This document shows, one piece after another, positions 1 through 11,930 of a stretch of 64,000 nt of DNA (the stretch's first letter is position 1; the number at the start of each line of letters is the position of its first letter). Below the pieces are notes generated by a model that saw only the letters and a list, made by a program, of their open reading frames with translations, was not told the DNA's origin and made no database searches. Location: the NCBI RefSeq assembly GCF_018991925.1, contig NW_024751891.1, positions 241,001 through 305,000 on the forward strand, read 5' to 3'. Made by a program: the position numbers and the translations under genes. The DNA is from Homarus americanus (Eukaryota; Arthropoda; Malacostraca; Decapoda; Nephropidae).

Positions 1-240
1 ATCTGGTGTGCTGGTGGCTGCTTCTGATTAGCTACCTCTGACTGACTGCCTCTGAGTGGTTAACAATGAGTGGCTGACTTCCTGTCTGACTGATCACTGG
101 CTGTGAGTGGTTGTCTTTTGACTGGTTGTATGCGAGTGTCTGGCTTCCTGACTGAATAGTCGCTGGCTCTGAATGTCTGGGTTCCTGACTGACTAGTCGT
201 TGGCTCTGAATGGCAGGCTTCCTCACTGGCTGGCCTAGAG
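1..240. repeat. Degenerate CTGACTGA/GGCTCTGAATG minisatellite
   Basis: A diverged tandem array. The cleanest part is two adjacent units of about 37 bp near 138-211, each carrying TTCCTGACTGA followed by a TAGTCG core and GGCTCTGAAT. Earlier copies vary in length. The open frame on the minus strand is only the translation of the repeat. No gene is seen. Confidence 0.7.
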
Positions 241-476
241 ACTTTGGTAGATGTGTTGGTGGCTTAGTTGATGTGTGATTGACTTGCGAGCCATATGGGT
301 GGCTTGGTAGACGTATGGGTGTCTTAGTAGAATCATTGGTGGCCTCTTTAGACGTGTGAGTGGCTTAGTTGACGTTTAGTTGACTTTGTGGCGTGTGGGT
401 GACTTGATAGAGGCGTGGGTGACTTGCTAGACGTGTGGGTGGCTTGCTAGACGCGTGGGTGGCTTGTCTGATGCAT
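241..476. repeat. Degenerate 20-bp GTGGGTGGCTTG minisatellite
   Basis: About a dozen imperfect units built on AGACGTGTGGGTGGCTTGCT, clearest at 400-475. Units differ by substitutions and small indels, so the array is old. It directly follows the CTGACTGA array. No gene is seen. Confidence 0.7.
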
Positions 477-810
477 GAGTTGTTTCAGTGAGCGGCGGAT
501 TGATCAGATATATTTTGTTTCCTTCGTTTGTTTATCGTTTCGTCAATGTATTTTCACTGACATTCTCTTCTCTCCTCTCCTGTCTTTATCAATAATTATA
601 TACCTCTTTCTCACTCACACCCAATCTAATTTTCTCTCTCTCTCTCTCTTCCCTGTTTCCCTCATCCCCTCTCTCTCTCTCTCTCTCATTACAATTTAAA
701 TGCCTTCTCCACATACACAGTCAGTGGCGGTTTAGTCTGAAGGCAAAACTTTTATGTGCATGTGTTCCTTTGTATGTGAGTATGTTTTAAGTGTATGCGT
801 CTTTGTGTAT
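477..810. other. Low-complexity noncoding stretch
   Basis: CT-rich runs (640-690) and TG/TATG-rich sequence precede the SINE fragment. Short open frames are composition-driven. No gene, RNA or regulatory site is recognised. Confidence 0.5.
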
Positions 811-943
811 GTGTTCAATCCCCGGGCATTCCCAGTTCACCCAGCTGTAAATGGGTACCTAAGTTTACAGTTTAGGGAAGTGAAGGCGGTCGAGTGCAGT
901 ACCGGCCATGCTGCCTCCTTGTGTACTGAAGGCTTAGTATATA
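811..943 (+). mobile_element. SINE fragment, copy A (tRNA-derived family)
   Basis: This block matches 57270-57405 closely and 20371-20478 more distantly. Shared landmarks in order are a box-B-like GTTCAATCC (813-821), CACCCAGCTGTAAATGGGTA (839-858), GAAGGCGGTCGAGTGCAGTA (882-901) and GCTGCCTCCTTGTGTAC. The upstream half of the tRNA-like head, seen in the 57.2-kb copy, is missing. It is bounded on both sides by TG/TATG-rich DNA. SINEs of this kind are transcribed by RNA polymerase III and copied by a partner LINE; this copy is truncated and presumably inert. Confidence 0.7.
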
Positions 944-1200
944 TAGTGTGATGTATCAACAATGTCCTTAACGTGTGCTGTATGTATGGACTATATGTAT
1001 GTACTGTATGTGTGTATGTATGAATATGTATGTATATGTAGGTATTTATTTATTTTGGGTTTATGTAAGTATGTGTATGTGTGTATATATATGAGTACAC
1101 GTAATTATCTGTGCGTCTAAAACTGTATGTGTGCATGTGAGTGTAACTGTCTTTTTGTAAACGTATATTAACGCTTGTCTGTGTGTGTATACATAAATAG
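944..1200. repeat. TATG/TG-rich simple sequence
   Basis: Imperfect TATG, TGTG and TATATG runs fill the space after SINE copy A. Nothing coding is seen. Confidence 0.6.
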
Positions 1201-2215
1201 GGCCTTACACAGTACAGTATTCAATATGACCAATGTTTTCATATTTTCACTCGTTGAATTTTAAGGCAACCTGATTTAATTTTTTTACTTTTATTGATTG
1301 AGTGAGGCGGACGGCTTAAAGTCGCACAGTAAACAAAGTTATTTCAAAGAAAATGGTCATCAGCTGAGCAGCGCCAGGGGGAACTATACCTTTTGTCATT
1401 GACTCGTTTTAATTTAATAGTTGTAGTAATAATAATAATAGAAGCAGTGGTACTGTTAGTAGTAGTAGTAGCTACTTTTGTATTAGGATATTTAATTTTA
1501 AAGTGATAAAATTGCGGTGAAGGTGTGGCTATTGGGGGAATCTGGAGGCCACGTTTAAAAAAGTAGTAGTAGTAATAAAATATAGTATCGACAGGAGTAG
1601 TAGTAGTAGTAGTAGTAACATTAATAGCAGTAATAGTATCGACAGTACTAGTAGTAACATTAATAGCAGTAATAGTATCGACAGTACTTGTAGTAAATAT
1701 ATCAGTATTATTATAAGAACTTCAAAAACTCAGAATCACATGTAATTAAGTCGTGAACACAGAGCATCACGCCCCCTCTCCCTCCTTAATACAAACTATA
1801 CGTCATCTGAACAAATGCAAAAGAACACATTGAAGGGTAAACACCGACCTCTGTGCTATCATTGCGTGAACCATTATAGTGACAATACTTGGTTAATTAA
1901 GTTTATCATATGTTCACCAAAGTTATCAAGTTTTCTATAAATCCATGAACACATATTCTTGAGTTGTTTAATGAACATACACACAGACAGGACTAAGACA
2001 ATATTCTGCTCTATAATTTTATGGCTAGGTAATGATAATAATAATAATGATAAATCCTGACAATATTAGGTACAAGTAATATTTTATCCCAGAGTACAAT
2101 GTAATCTGAGACGAGTGTCGGACATAATTTTGTTTAAACAGTTTTAAATGACTTTTTAATTTGTTTGCCATAATTCCTCTTGAAATTGTTGGTTTTAATT
2201 ATTGATTGAGATACA

Positions 2216-2218
<3 letters not shown>
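1201..2218. other. AT-rich noncoding DNA with (TAG)n patches
   Basis: AT-rich sequence with imperfect AGT/TAA trinucleotide patches at 1425-1475 and 1565-1700. The latter holds a locally duplicated block containing TAATAGTATCGACAGTAC (1631-1648 and again at 1670-1687). No gene is recognised. Confidence 0.5.
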
Positions 2219-2269
<51 letters not shown>

Positions 2270-2338
2270 GACAGGTGAGCTTACCCAGGAGTGGTGTTGA
2301 CCTCGATCTGTTGAGTTAAGTGTTTGAGACCCTGTTTC

Positions 2339-2376
<38 letters not shown>

Positions 2377-2444
2377 CTTTCTTTTCTATTTTATTCATTT
2401 ACACTCTCTACACACCATACTTTCTTTTCTTCTTTCTTCTGTCT

Positions 2445-2477
<33 letters not shown>

Positions 2478-2544
2478 ACACACACACACGCACGCACGCG
2501 CGCGCACACACACACGGCACGCACACACACGCGCGCGCGCACAC

Positions 2545-2604
<60 letters not shown>

Positions 2605-2840
2605 ACTTTTCCTTATATCAATAGAAAGAAAGAGACCCATAACAAACCCGAGGATCCTAGAGATCTCCCCCCCACCTCCCTCCAAAACAGGACATTTAAA
2701 AGTCTCCTTGTCGAGACAGTGTGTGAGACAGTCTGACAGTTTAATTGACGGTCGGGGGGGAGAACTGAGGAGAAAATCTTAACCAGTTACTGTCATTTGT
2801 TGTTGCGTGAGGCTACATTGTGCTACACTGTGGGCTATGT

Positions 2841-2887
<47 letters not shown>
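2219..2887. repeat. Microsatellite cluster (GA)n, (CT)n, (CA)n, (GA)n
   Basis: Four dinucleotide arrays lie within 670 bp: GA 2219-2267, CT 2341-2373, CA 2445-2602 with an internal CG-rich alternating segment around 2488-2545, and GA 2842-2887. The alternating purine-pyrimidine CA/CG segment could adopt Z-DNA (inference). Open frames here encode only HT, CV or RE dipeptide runs. Confidence 0.95.
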
Positions 2888-2888
<1 letters not shown>

Positions 2889-4640
2889 AAAACAATTCCA
2901 GCTGGACTTTTTTCCTGTCTTGGAATATTTTCTTGGTTGAGGGTGGCGGTGGCTGGTTGGTTGGGTCTTCCTGGCGCTCAAGAATAGACCCGAAGGACTT
3001 TACTCCGATAGGGGGGTTTTGTAGAGCAAAGTTGTCTAGCCCACTCGGGAAGCTTCACCACGACCCAATTTCTTGCATTTTTTTTTTTTATGAGCCAACT
3101 CCACTGAAGAGAATTGAGAGCCCGGAGATTTACCACATCGTATCTGTCTGTCTGTCTCTCTCAGCCTGTTTGGTATCGTATTCTAAATCCTTTTGTTCGT
3201 AAATGGCGTCATTGGACCAGCAAAGGATCATACGGTATTGATTTTCACGAGTTATGTTTGTGTTTGGGTTAGCCAGTTTTACCCAAAGGGATTATAGAGT
3301 ACAGTTTTGTCATTTTATCCGTATGCCTGCCTGCCTGCCTGCCTACCTGCCTACCTACCTGCCTGTACACCTGTCTAGCTGTGTTTTCTAAAATTGATTG
3401 TTTACAGTTGGCGTTGGTGAAGAAGCAATTGATCGTACAATATTGATGATTTTCATTCGTTTTGTTTACATTTTTGACGATAGTGTGGTACCCAGCTTCT
3501 ATTTTCTGTCTTTTTAGAGGTAAGTCTTATCTACAGTTGTCCCTCGACTGCAGAAGCTTTAGAAATATCCCGAAAGATTGAGGAAACGTACGAAAAACCC
3601 CTTAGAGATATTGTAAAGGATTGAGGAAATGTGTGAAATCCTGGAGAATAGTTTGTGGTCGTGGCGTTCGCTGTGTATTTACTCTGAGGGTGAGGCGAGG
3701 CGTGTCGGCTACAATGTGTACGAAACTCAGTGTGGACCCTTGCAGTATGAACACCATCAACATGAACGTACTCACTATGGACTCACTCATTGTAGGCGCA
3801 CTCACTAGATACCCAAGATACGTCCATGAAACCTCGCACAATGTATAACTTCCTCGAGAACTTGCACCCTCCTGCGTTTATGTGTGTGTTTCAGAAGCTT
3901 GACACACAATGAGTGGGCGCTCGAGGGTTTGCCTGGTGCATGGCCAACGAATCTCCGACCGTGTGCGTGTTGGAGAGGTTTCATTTAGGTTTTCCACTCA
4001 CCCACTGCACGTGACAAGCGACCTGCCACTCCACGGCGAACAAGCGGGCGTTCATGTCATGTTGGGCTCCGAGTCTCAAAGGATCGTCTGCTAAAATGTC
4101 CCACCAAATGAGAATGTGAGAAGAATTTTATCGGACTCACTGAAGCTGCAACACAATCCCCAATTCTACCTTAACTGAAGAAGGTGGAGAACATTATAAG
4201 CGACTGCTGACTTTATGATACGAGACGAAGGTAGATTCTCAAAAGCTGTAAGTCAATATTTTCCTTAAATATTATGGAAAAAGCGCCTCTAATCTACTCA
4301 AAGTTATGAAAACAAGACAACTCTTCTACCGTACAATATATACATAAACTCAACACCATTGAATAAAATTAACCCACGTATCTCTGAGAATCCCAAACCT
4401 CTTCGAGCATACACGGTGAGAGTATAAGATCGTAAATTGAAATCTTAAATCAACATCTTTATCTGAAATGTCTCGCAACTACACGACATTTTAGTGGTCG
4501 TTAAGTCGTGGGAAGAATGTGGGGATGACGGAAAACATCAGGCTGATTGTCGTGTTAAATCCTCGGGTTGACATCAATGAATCATCACCACGACCGTTTA
4601 AAACTGTCAAAAGAAGAACGGAAGACAAGACGTGAGGCAC
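2888..4640. other. Mostly unique noncoding DNA
   Basis: One short tetranucleotide array (CTGC/CTAC, about 3324-3365). Short open frames at 3602-3850 and 3909-4094 show no recognisable domain and overlap on both strands, so I do not call them. The part at 4090-4450 resembles the decayed TGTCGTAG-type repeat seen at 5.1, 45.9 and 56.8 kb. Confidence 0.45.
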
Positions 4641-4892
4641 TGAACGTTGTAAGATAGTCAGAGAAGGAAAGACAGGAGACGAGTCAGTGAACGCAGTAGA
4701 CAGTCAGTGAGAGAGAGAGACAGGAGGGGAGTCAGTGAACGCAGTAGACAGTCAGTGAGAGAAAGAGACAGGAGGGGAGTCGGTGAACGCAGTAGACAGT
4801 CAGAGAGAGAGACAGAGACAGGAGACGAGTCAGTGAACGCAGTAGACAGTCAGACAGAGACAGGAGGAGAGTCAGTGAACGCAGAAGAGAGT
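4641..4892. repeat. 48-bp minisatellite, about 4-5 units
   Basis: Units carry GAGTCAGTGAACGCAGTAGA followed by CAGTCAGTGAGAGAGA and ACAGGAG. Units shorten toward the 3' end through loss of GA dinucleotides. The open frame over it is a repeat artefact. Confidence 0.85.
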
Positions 4893-5088
4893 AAAGAGAG
4901 AGGAATTAAAGTAAAAGTAAGAGATAGAGAGAAACAAAGAAAAATCAAGATAATGGCAGATAAACAGAAATAAAGGGGAACAAAGAAAAAAAATAACAAA
5001 TGAATAAAGAAAAAGGACAGAAAAGGATTAAAGGAAAGAGGGAAAAGTGATAAAACGAAAGAAAAAAAAGAGCTATAGCAATATTGAT

Positions 5089-5092
<4 letters not shown>

Positions 5093-5134
<42 letters not shown>
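5093..5134. repeat. (GA)21 microsatellite
   Basis: A pure GA run following about 170 bp of A/G-rich DNA (4893-5092). Confidence 0.95.
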
Positions 5135-5136
<2 letters not shown>

Positions 5137-5144
5137 ATAATAGT

Positions 5145-5510
5145 TCAGTCAACTTCACCTTCTCTAATATGTGATTCTTACAGTTGGTACCAAAAAAGTT
5201 CGTACGCTAATTATCTTTACCTCTGACTGGTGACGTGAGAATGCATCTAAACGACTCACTTAATTAAGCTACGACACAGCGAAGGAATCTCAACAAGTCG
5301 TGATATAATATTTTTTTTTTCCCTTAACTGGTGATGTAAAATTGATTTAACTTTTTCACTTACGTTACGATATAAAATAGGATTATCTTAAGACATTTCA
5401 AGGTAAAATTCTCCCCCCCCTAACTGGTGATGCAACAAATTACCTTGACTGATTCACTTAAACTACGACACAGTTAAGGATTCTCCAGGATTCACACGTC
5501 AAACACTCAC
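5145..5510 (-). repeat. Decayed ~92-104-bp tandem repeat (TGTCGTAG family)
   Basis: Three diverged units start near 5227, 5331 and 5423, marked on the plus strand by AACTGGTGATG/ACTGGTGACG, then GACTCACTTAA and CTACGACACAG, then ATTCTC. The same landmarks occur in the opposite orientation at 45.8-46.07, 56.4-56.93 and 59.8-60.0 kb (TGTGTCGTAG, then AAGTGAGTCA, then TTCTCAC, then CCAGTT). Only an alignment could tell whether this is an old satellite or a dispersed element. Confidence 0.55.
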
Positions 5511-6960
5511 CCTAGCTAGGTTGACTTATGGCAAATTGTTTGTTGACATGTGAAAACGTCTTTGTTGATAAATGGCAACGTATGTTTACATTGCCTCAGT
5601 TAACCAGTAAATATTATTGTTCATGTCGCCTCGGATGCCGGATAGGGGAGAAGTGATGGAAATAGGTAGTAGGGAAATAGTACAGGGAAGAATGACATAG
5701 AAATAGGTTATAAGGGATGATATAGAAATAGTGGAAGAAAGGCGATATGGAAATAGTATAAGAGTGTGATTAGAATGGCAGGGAAATATTAAAGAGAAAT
5801 ATATCATGGAAATATTTTATCTCTCTGTCCGTCTGGGTAAAACTTGGTGTGAGGAAGTATCATAACAAGATCTTCAGTATAGGTCTACCATATGTTTTTT
5901 TCTAAAATATTTTCAGGAATTATGACTTGTTTTGTTTCTGTGGTCAGTTGTTTGTTGATGTTATTGTTTTTTTCTTTTTTTATTATTTTTTTCCCTCCTC
6001 CTTCTCTCTCTCTCACTGCTATCTTTCCCCTCTCTCTCATTCCCTTTCATTTATTTCTTTCCTCTCTCTCTCCCCTTCCTCTTCTCCCACTCACTATAAT
6101 TATCCTCTTTCCCTCTCTTTCTCTATCCTTACCCTTTAACACCCTTTTCCCTCTTACCTCTCCACCATCCCCCTCTCCTCTCCCTCTTCTCCTAGCCTCT
6201 CACCGGAACACACACACACACACACACACACACTCGAATAAGTGAGAGTAGGTGAGTTACCAGTGACCATCATCTGGTAACACGACACAAATGTTGCCTC
6301 TGAGTGGTCATTATTTATACGGTAAAAGACCATAAGAGTGCTATAGTAATATGACTTTATCTTACAAAATGGTCTCCTTGTACACTATAATGGAGAAGTA
6401 CACTTGTCAGACACATTGTATAGTACAGTAAAACCACTATTAAGTATGAGGTAGTATATAAGTACACTTGTAGGAACACTTATACTAAAACTGTATTATA
6501 CGATTCACTGTATTTTTAAAATTATGATTCTTGTATTTTCTTTCATAAATATAAGTATGTTGGTAACTATTTATTTTTTTTTGTTTAGAAAAGTTTTGAT
6601 AATTTTACTTTTGCTTAGTTGATAAATATAAACTTCATATATTTTGGAAGAAACAAGAGATTATCATTGGGTTCACCTTTCTATGTAGTGTACACCTATA
6701 TAATCTTTTGAACAGTCGTAACTTAAGTGAACCAGTTAGGAGGAACGTTCTGGCATTTCCACTTAAGAGGGAAAGTTGAACGTGTGAAACTTTGAGAATT
6801 CGCAGGCCAGTAACTTCCGCGTCTGGCCCCGAGCGTGTGGTGAACGGCCGTCGCTAAAGTTAGAAGCACGCGCCCTCTTGCCGACAGCGATATAGCGACA
6901 ATTTGACAAAAGTTAACTCCTCGGGTGCTGCTCATCGCGCCCGCTGTGACGACCACTTAG
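5511..6960. other. Noncoding DNA with weak repeats
   Basis: 5650-5815 holds a degenerate array around GATATAGAAATAGT. 5975-6200 is polypyrimidine, ending in (CA)n at 6210-6233. 6250-6720 is AT-rich. 6721-6956 has one minus-strand open frame of 78 codons that I do not recognise; its last part merges into the next array. Confidence 0.45.
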
Positions 6961-9265
6961 GATCCTGTGACGACTTGTGGTGATCCTGTGACGACTTGTG
7001 GTGATCCTGTGATGACTTGTGGTGATCCTGTGACGACTTGTGATGATCCTCTGACTTGTGGTGATCCTGTGACGACTTGTGGTGATCCTGTGACGACTTG
7101 TGGTGATCCTGTGATGACTTGTGGTGATCCTGTGATGACTTGTGGTGATCCTGTCCTGTGACGACTTGTGGTGATTGTGGTGATCCTGTGACGACTTGTG
7201 GTGATCCTGTGATGACTTGTGGTGATCCTGTGACGACTTGTGGTGATCCCAGACGACTTGTGGTGATCCCAGACGACTAGTGATGACCCTGTGACGACTT
7301 GTGATGATCCTGAGGACTCCTCGATCAGGGTGATCCTGTGATGACTTGTGGTGATCCTGTGACGACTTGTGGTGATCCTGGACGACTAGTGATGACCCCT
7401 GTGACGACTTGTGGTGATCCCACTTGTGGTGATCGACTAGTGATGACCCTGTGACGACTTGGGTGATCCTCTGACTTGTGGTGATCCTAGACGACTTGAT
7501 CCCAGACGACTTGTGGTGATCCTGTGACGACTTGTGATGATCCTCTTGACGACTGTGGTGTGTGGCGGCTTGTGATGATCCTGTGACGACTTGTGATGAT
7601 CCTGTGACGACTTGTGGTGATCCTGTGACGACTAGTGATGACCCTAGACGACTTGTGGTGATCCTCTGACTTGTGGTGATCCTGTGACGACTTGTGGTGA
7701 TCCCAGACGACTTGGTGATCCTGTGACGACTTTGTGGTGATCCTGTGACGACTTGTGGTGATCCTGACGACTTGTGATGATCCTCTGACGACTTGTGGTG
7801 ATCATGTGACGGCTTGTGATGATCCTGTGACGACTTGTGATGACCCTGTGACGACTTGTAATGACCCCAGACGACTTGTGGTGATACTGTGACGACTTGT
7901 GGTGATCCCAGGACGACTAGTGATGACCCTGTGACGACTTGTGGTGACGACTTGTGGTGACCCTGTGACGACTTGTGGTGACCCTGTGACGACTTGTGGT
8001 GATCCTGTGACGACTTGTGGTGATCCTGGTGTTGTGATGATCCTCTGACGACTTGTGGTGATCATATGACGGCTTGTGATGATCCTGTGACGACTTGTGA
8101 TGATCCTGTGACGACTTTGTGGTGATCCTGGACGACTTGTAGATGATCCTCTGACGACTTGTGGTGTGATCATGTGACGGCTTGTGATGACCCTGTGACG
8201 ACTTGTGATGACCCTGTGACGACTTGTGAGTGATACGACTGTGATCCTGTGACGACTAGTGATGACCCTGTGACGACTGTGGTGACCCTGACGACTTGTG
8301 GTGACGACTTGGTGATCCCGTGACGACTTGTGGTGACCCCGACTTGTGGTGATCCCAGACGACTTGTGGTGATCCTGGTGACGACTTGTGATGATCCTCT
8401 GACGACTTGTGGTGATCATGTGACGGCTTGTGATCCTGTGACGACTTGTGATGATCCTGTGACGACTTGTGGTGATCCTGTGACGACTTGTGGTGACTGT
8501 GACGGCTTGTGATGATCCTGTGACGACTTGTGGTGATCCCAGATTTGTGATGATCCTGTGATGACTTGTGATCCTCTGACGATTTGATGATCCTCTGACG
8601 ATTTTGGATATCCCACGACTTGGTGATGATCCCAGACGACTTGTAATGATCCCAGACGACTTGTGGTGATCCTCTGACTTGTGGTGATCCTCTGACTTGT
8701 GGTGATCCTGTGACGACTTGTGGTGATCCTGTGACGACTTGTGGGATCCCGGACGACTTGTGGTGATCCTGTGACGACTAGTGATGACCCTGGACGACCC
8801 CTGTGATGATCCTGTAGCGACTTGTGATGATCCCAGACGACTTGTGGTGATCCTGTGGACGACTCCCGACTCATCTGTGACCTGTGACGACTTGTGGTGA
8901 TCCTGACGACTTGTGGTGATCCTGTGATGACTTGTGGTGATCCCGACGTGGTGATCCTGACTTGTGATGATCCTCTGAGACTTGTGGTGACTGGGCGGCT
9001 TGTTGATGATCCTGTGACGACATGTGATGATCCTATGACGACTTGTGGTGATCCTGTGACGACTTGTGATGATCCTCTGACGACTTGTGATGATCCTGTG
9101 ACGACTTGTGATGATCCTGTGACGACTTGTGATGATCCTGTGACGACTTATGACGATCCTCTGACGACTTGTGGATATCCTGTGACGACTTGTGATGATC
9201 CTATGACGACTTGTGGTGATCCTATGACGACTTGTGATGATCCTGTGACGACTTATGACGATCCA
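6961..9265. repeat. 21-bp minisatellite array, about 2.3 kb
   Basis: About a hundred imperfect copies of a 21-bp unit beginning GATCCTGTGACGACTTGTGG. Because 21 is a multiple of three, stretches translate as a DPVTTCG heptapeptide or its opposite-strand equivalents, which explains the open frames here. Variants include TGTGACGGC, ACTAGTGATGACCC and CCCAGACGAC. The block CCTCTGACGACTTGTGGTGA followed by CATGTGACGG or CATATGACGG recurs near 7782, 8042, 8148 and 8396, hinting at a higher-order unit. Many units have one-base indels, so this is not a constrained coding repeat. Confidence 0.95.
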
Positions 9266-9564
9266 GTAAGAAAATGGCGTTGAAATTTCCCTGAGATTCT
9301 ACCTAAACGAATTGACTTCTCTTACACTTACGAAAAAAAAATTTACTTACGACATTTTAATAATCATAATATTCTTCTCCAACAAAGATGCGTTACCAAA
9401 ATGGCGTCAGAATTGTACTAAAACTATACACAATGTAGATACGTTTTTTTTGCCACCAGTTACAAGAAAAACATAAGAATTTTTAAGAATCTCGAGATGT
9501 CATCATGTTGATTCGTCGTAGGGTAAAAAAAAAATTTGGTGTGAAAACTTTTTAACAGAGACGG
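9266..9564. other. Short AT-rich spacer
   Basis: No gene is seen. It contains homopolymer A/T runs and weak resemblance to the TGTCGTAG-type decayed repeat (GAGATTCTACCTAAACGAAT near 9292). Confidence 0.4.
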
Positions 9565-10232
9565 TCGCACGGTGGGTGGTAGTGGTGATGGTGTGCTATA
9601 GTGATGTAGTGGTAGATATGGTGATGATGATGGTAGTGTAGTTATGGTGATGATGGATGGAAGTGGTGGAAATATGGTGATGATGGATAGTAGTGGTAGC
9701 TGTGGTGGTGATGGATGGTAGTGGTAGTTATGGTGGTGATGGATGGTAGTGGTAGTTATGGTGATGATGGATGGTAGTGGGTAGTTATGCAGATGGATGG
9801 TAGTGGTAGGCTGTAGGATGATGGACAGGTAGTGGTGAAATATAATCGTGATGGATGGTAGTGGTAGTTATGGTGATGATGATGGTAGTGGTATAGAAGT
9901 GGTGATGATGGAGTTGTGTGGTAGTTATGGTGATGATGGGATGGTAGTGGTAATTATGGTGGTGATGGATGGTAGTGATAGTTATGGTGATGATGGATGG
10001 TAGTGGTAGTTATGGTGATGATGGATGGTAGTGGTAGTTGTGGTGATGATGGATGGTAGTGGTAGTTATAATCGTGATGGATGGTAGTGGTAGTTATGGT
10101 GATGATGGATGGTAGTGGTAGTTATGGTGATGATGGATGGTAGTGGTAGTTATGGTGATGATGGATGGTAGTGGTAGTTATGGTGATGATGGATGGTAGT
10201 GGTAGTTATGGTGATGATGGGTGGTAGTGATT
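9565..10232. repeat. 28-bp GATGG/GTAGTGG minisatellite
   Basis: Roughly 23 units of a 28-bp repeat (GATGATGGATGG, then TAGTGGTAGTTATGGT). The 3' part, 10080-10220, is nearly perfect while the 5' part is eroded, so homogenisation has been uneven along the array. Confidence 0.9.
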
Positions 10233-10511
10233 AAAGGTGTTCTATGATCATTATAGACAACAAACTGAATTGTAAAACACACATCAGTACAATTGTCCAA
10301 TCTTCCAGTATTCGTCGCTACTTCCTCCATTGTCTCAAGCACTCCTCTGTATCGAGAATTTGCCACTAGTCACATGAGGGGCGAGGCTTGATCGTGAAAG
10401 CATACAGAAACAAACCCCCTGCCTCTAGTGGTCACAACAACAAGCAGGGTAAACACTGTAATGACTCTAATATTATCTCCACCAGGTTTTTAATAAGCCT
10501 CAGATTAACCC

Positions 10512-10514
<3 letters not shown>

Positions 10515-10607
<93 letters not shown>
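10515..10607. repeat. (AT)46 microsatellite
   Basis: A pure AT run of about 93 bp, able to extrude as a cruciform (inference). The overlapping open frame encodes only an IY run. Confidence 0.95.
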
Positions 10608-10610
<3 letters not shown>

Positions 10611-10703
10611 TGAGGAGGAATCATAAACTGTATAATTTCTTAATATAATAAAATTAGGGAATATATCTACAAAGACGAGAAAAAGAACAAACGAATTACA
10701 AAC

Positions 10704-10940
10704 AACCTCAGCTTAATTTAACCTAAACCCTAACCTCAGCTTAATTTAACCTAAACCCTAACCTCAGCTTAATTTAACCTAAACCCTAACCTCAGCTTAA
10801 TTTAACCTAAACCCTAACCTCAGCTTAATTTAACCTAAACCCTAACCTCAGCTTAATTTAACCTAAACCCTGACCTCAGCTTAATTTAACCTAAAACCCA
10901 ACCTCAGCTTAATTTAACCTAAACCCTAACCTCAGCCTTA
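10704..10940. repeat. 28-bp telomere-like minisatellite, 8 units
   Basis: Eight tandem units, each reading ACCTCAGCTTAATTTAACCT followed by AAACCCTA. Every unit contains AACCTAAACCCTAACCT, that is CCTAA-type motifs like the arthropod TTAGG telomere in reverse complement. Units 1-5 are almost identical; units 6-7 carry single changes (CTGACC, AAACCCA). The sequence is unlike that of the 28-bp array at 9.6-10.2 kb. Confidence 0.9.
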
Positions 10941-11187
10941 CCAGTACAAAAGAATAAACCATTTATCTCCATATACATACAGTATATCCTGAGTCCAGAC
11001 CAACTGTACCACACTTGGACCACACCCTCTCACCAGACAGTGACCCTGTGGATACCATGTCGCCAATTATCAAAGGATTATATAAAAGTATATAGCCCTA
11101 CCTACTGAACATTATTGAATAAGCAGGGTAATTACCTCTAAATTCAATATATATTCGGTGCCACATAACAATCTTTACACCTTGGTC

Positions 11188-11837
11188 TCTAGTTTTTCGG
11201 AGTTTCCGCGCCTCAGCTCTTCAGTGTTTACTCAACATTCATACGTCCCAAGCTCACCTATGCTTCCCCTACCTGGTCTTCCTCCCTAAATACCACACAG
11301 CGAGAACACCTAGACAAAGTGCAGAAGAGGGCGTGCAATATTACTCTCTCCCCTCCTACTACACATATCAAGAAGCTCAGCTCTTTCTCATTATAATCAT
11401 GACCTCATCTGCAATTTTGGGAAGAAGCTTCTGCACCACCCTCGCCACCGTCTCCCGCTCTCACCCGATATCTTTCGTCCACGAATTGCTGTTCGACACT
11501 ACAACCGCATCCAGCCCATACGAGCACGTACTGATCGCTATAAGAACAGCCCAGTCCCAACCATTGAAAAAATTAACGACTCGTAGTTAACCTGTTTGTT
11601 CACTCCCTGCCAATCTCACTTTTATACGGTTACTGTGCTGAATTTCCTTGTTAAACGACCCTCTCCCTTCCCCCTTGTCATTATATATTATATTTATACC
11701 ACTTACGTCTTTTGTATATCATTTGTCAATCAAGTGATCCATTCCCCAATTATGTAACTTTCATCATCTCTGTTGACTATATTTTTAGTCCTTTGGCTGC
11801 CATAATCATTCAATAAACCGTTAATTAATATTATTGT

Positions 11838-11876
<39 letters not shown>

Positions 11877-11880
11877 TTGT
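11188..11880 (+). pseudogene. Non-LTR retrotransposon 3' end, decayed copy 3
   Basis: Translation in pieces gives the post-RT C-terminal region of a jockey/CR1-like ORF2: FIRPKLTYASPTWSSSLN, then LDKVQKRACNI (about 11240-11345), a stop, then HHPRHR and VRHYNRIQPIRARTDRYKNS ending at a stop at 11584-11586. The same residues occur in the 16.7-kb and 52-kb copies, so these are one clade. A 3' UTR of about 230 bp follows, then AATAAACCGTTAATT, a (TAA)n tail to 11876 and (AC)n from 11889. It is 5' truncated well after the RT catalytic box and carries frameshifts, so it is inert. Confidence 0.8.
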
Positions 11881-11930
11881 TGCTGTTGTACACACACACA
11901 CACACTCACTCACTCACTCACTCACTCACA
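11881..11930. repeat. (AC)n / (ACTC)n microsatellite
   Basis: An AC run at 11889-11904 followed by ACTC repeats to about 11930, lying directly 3' of retrotransposon copy 3. Confidence 0.9.

Noticed and set aside
7802..8874. Long minus-strand frames in the 21-bp array
   Set aside because: They follow from a repeat period divisible by three and are interrupted wherever units carry indels.
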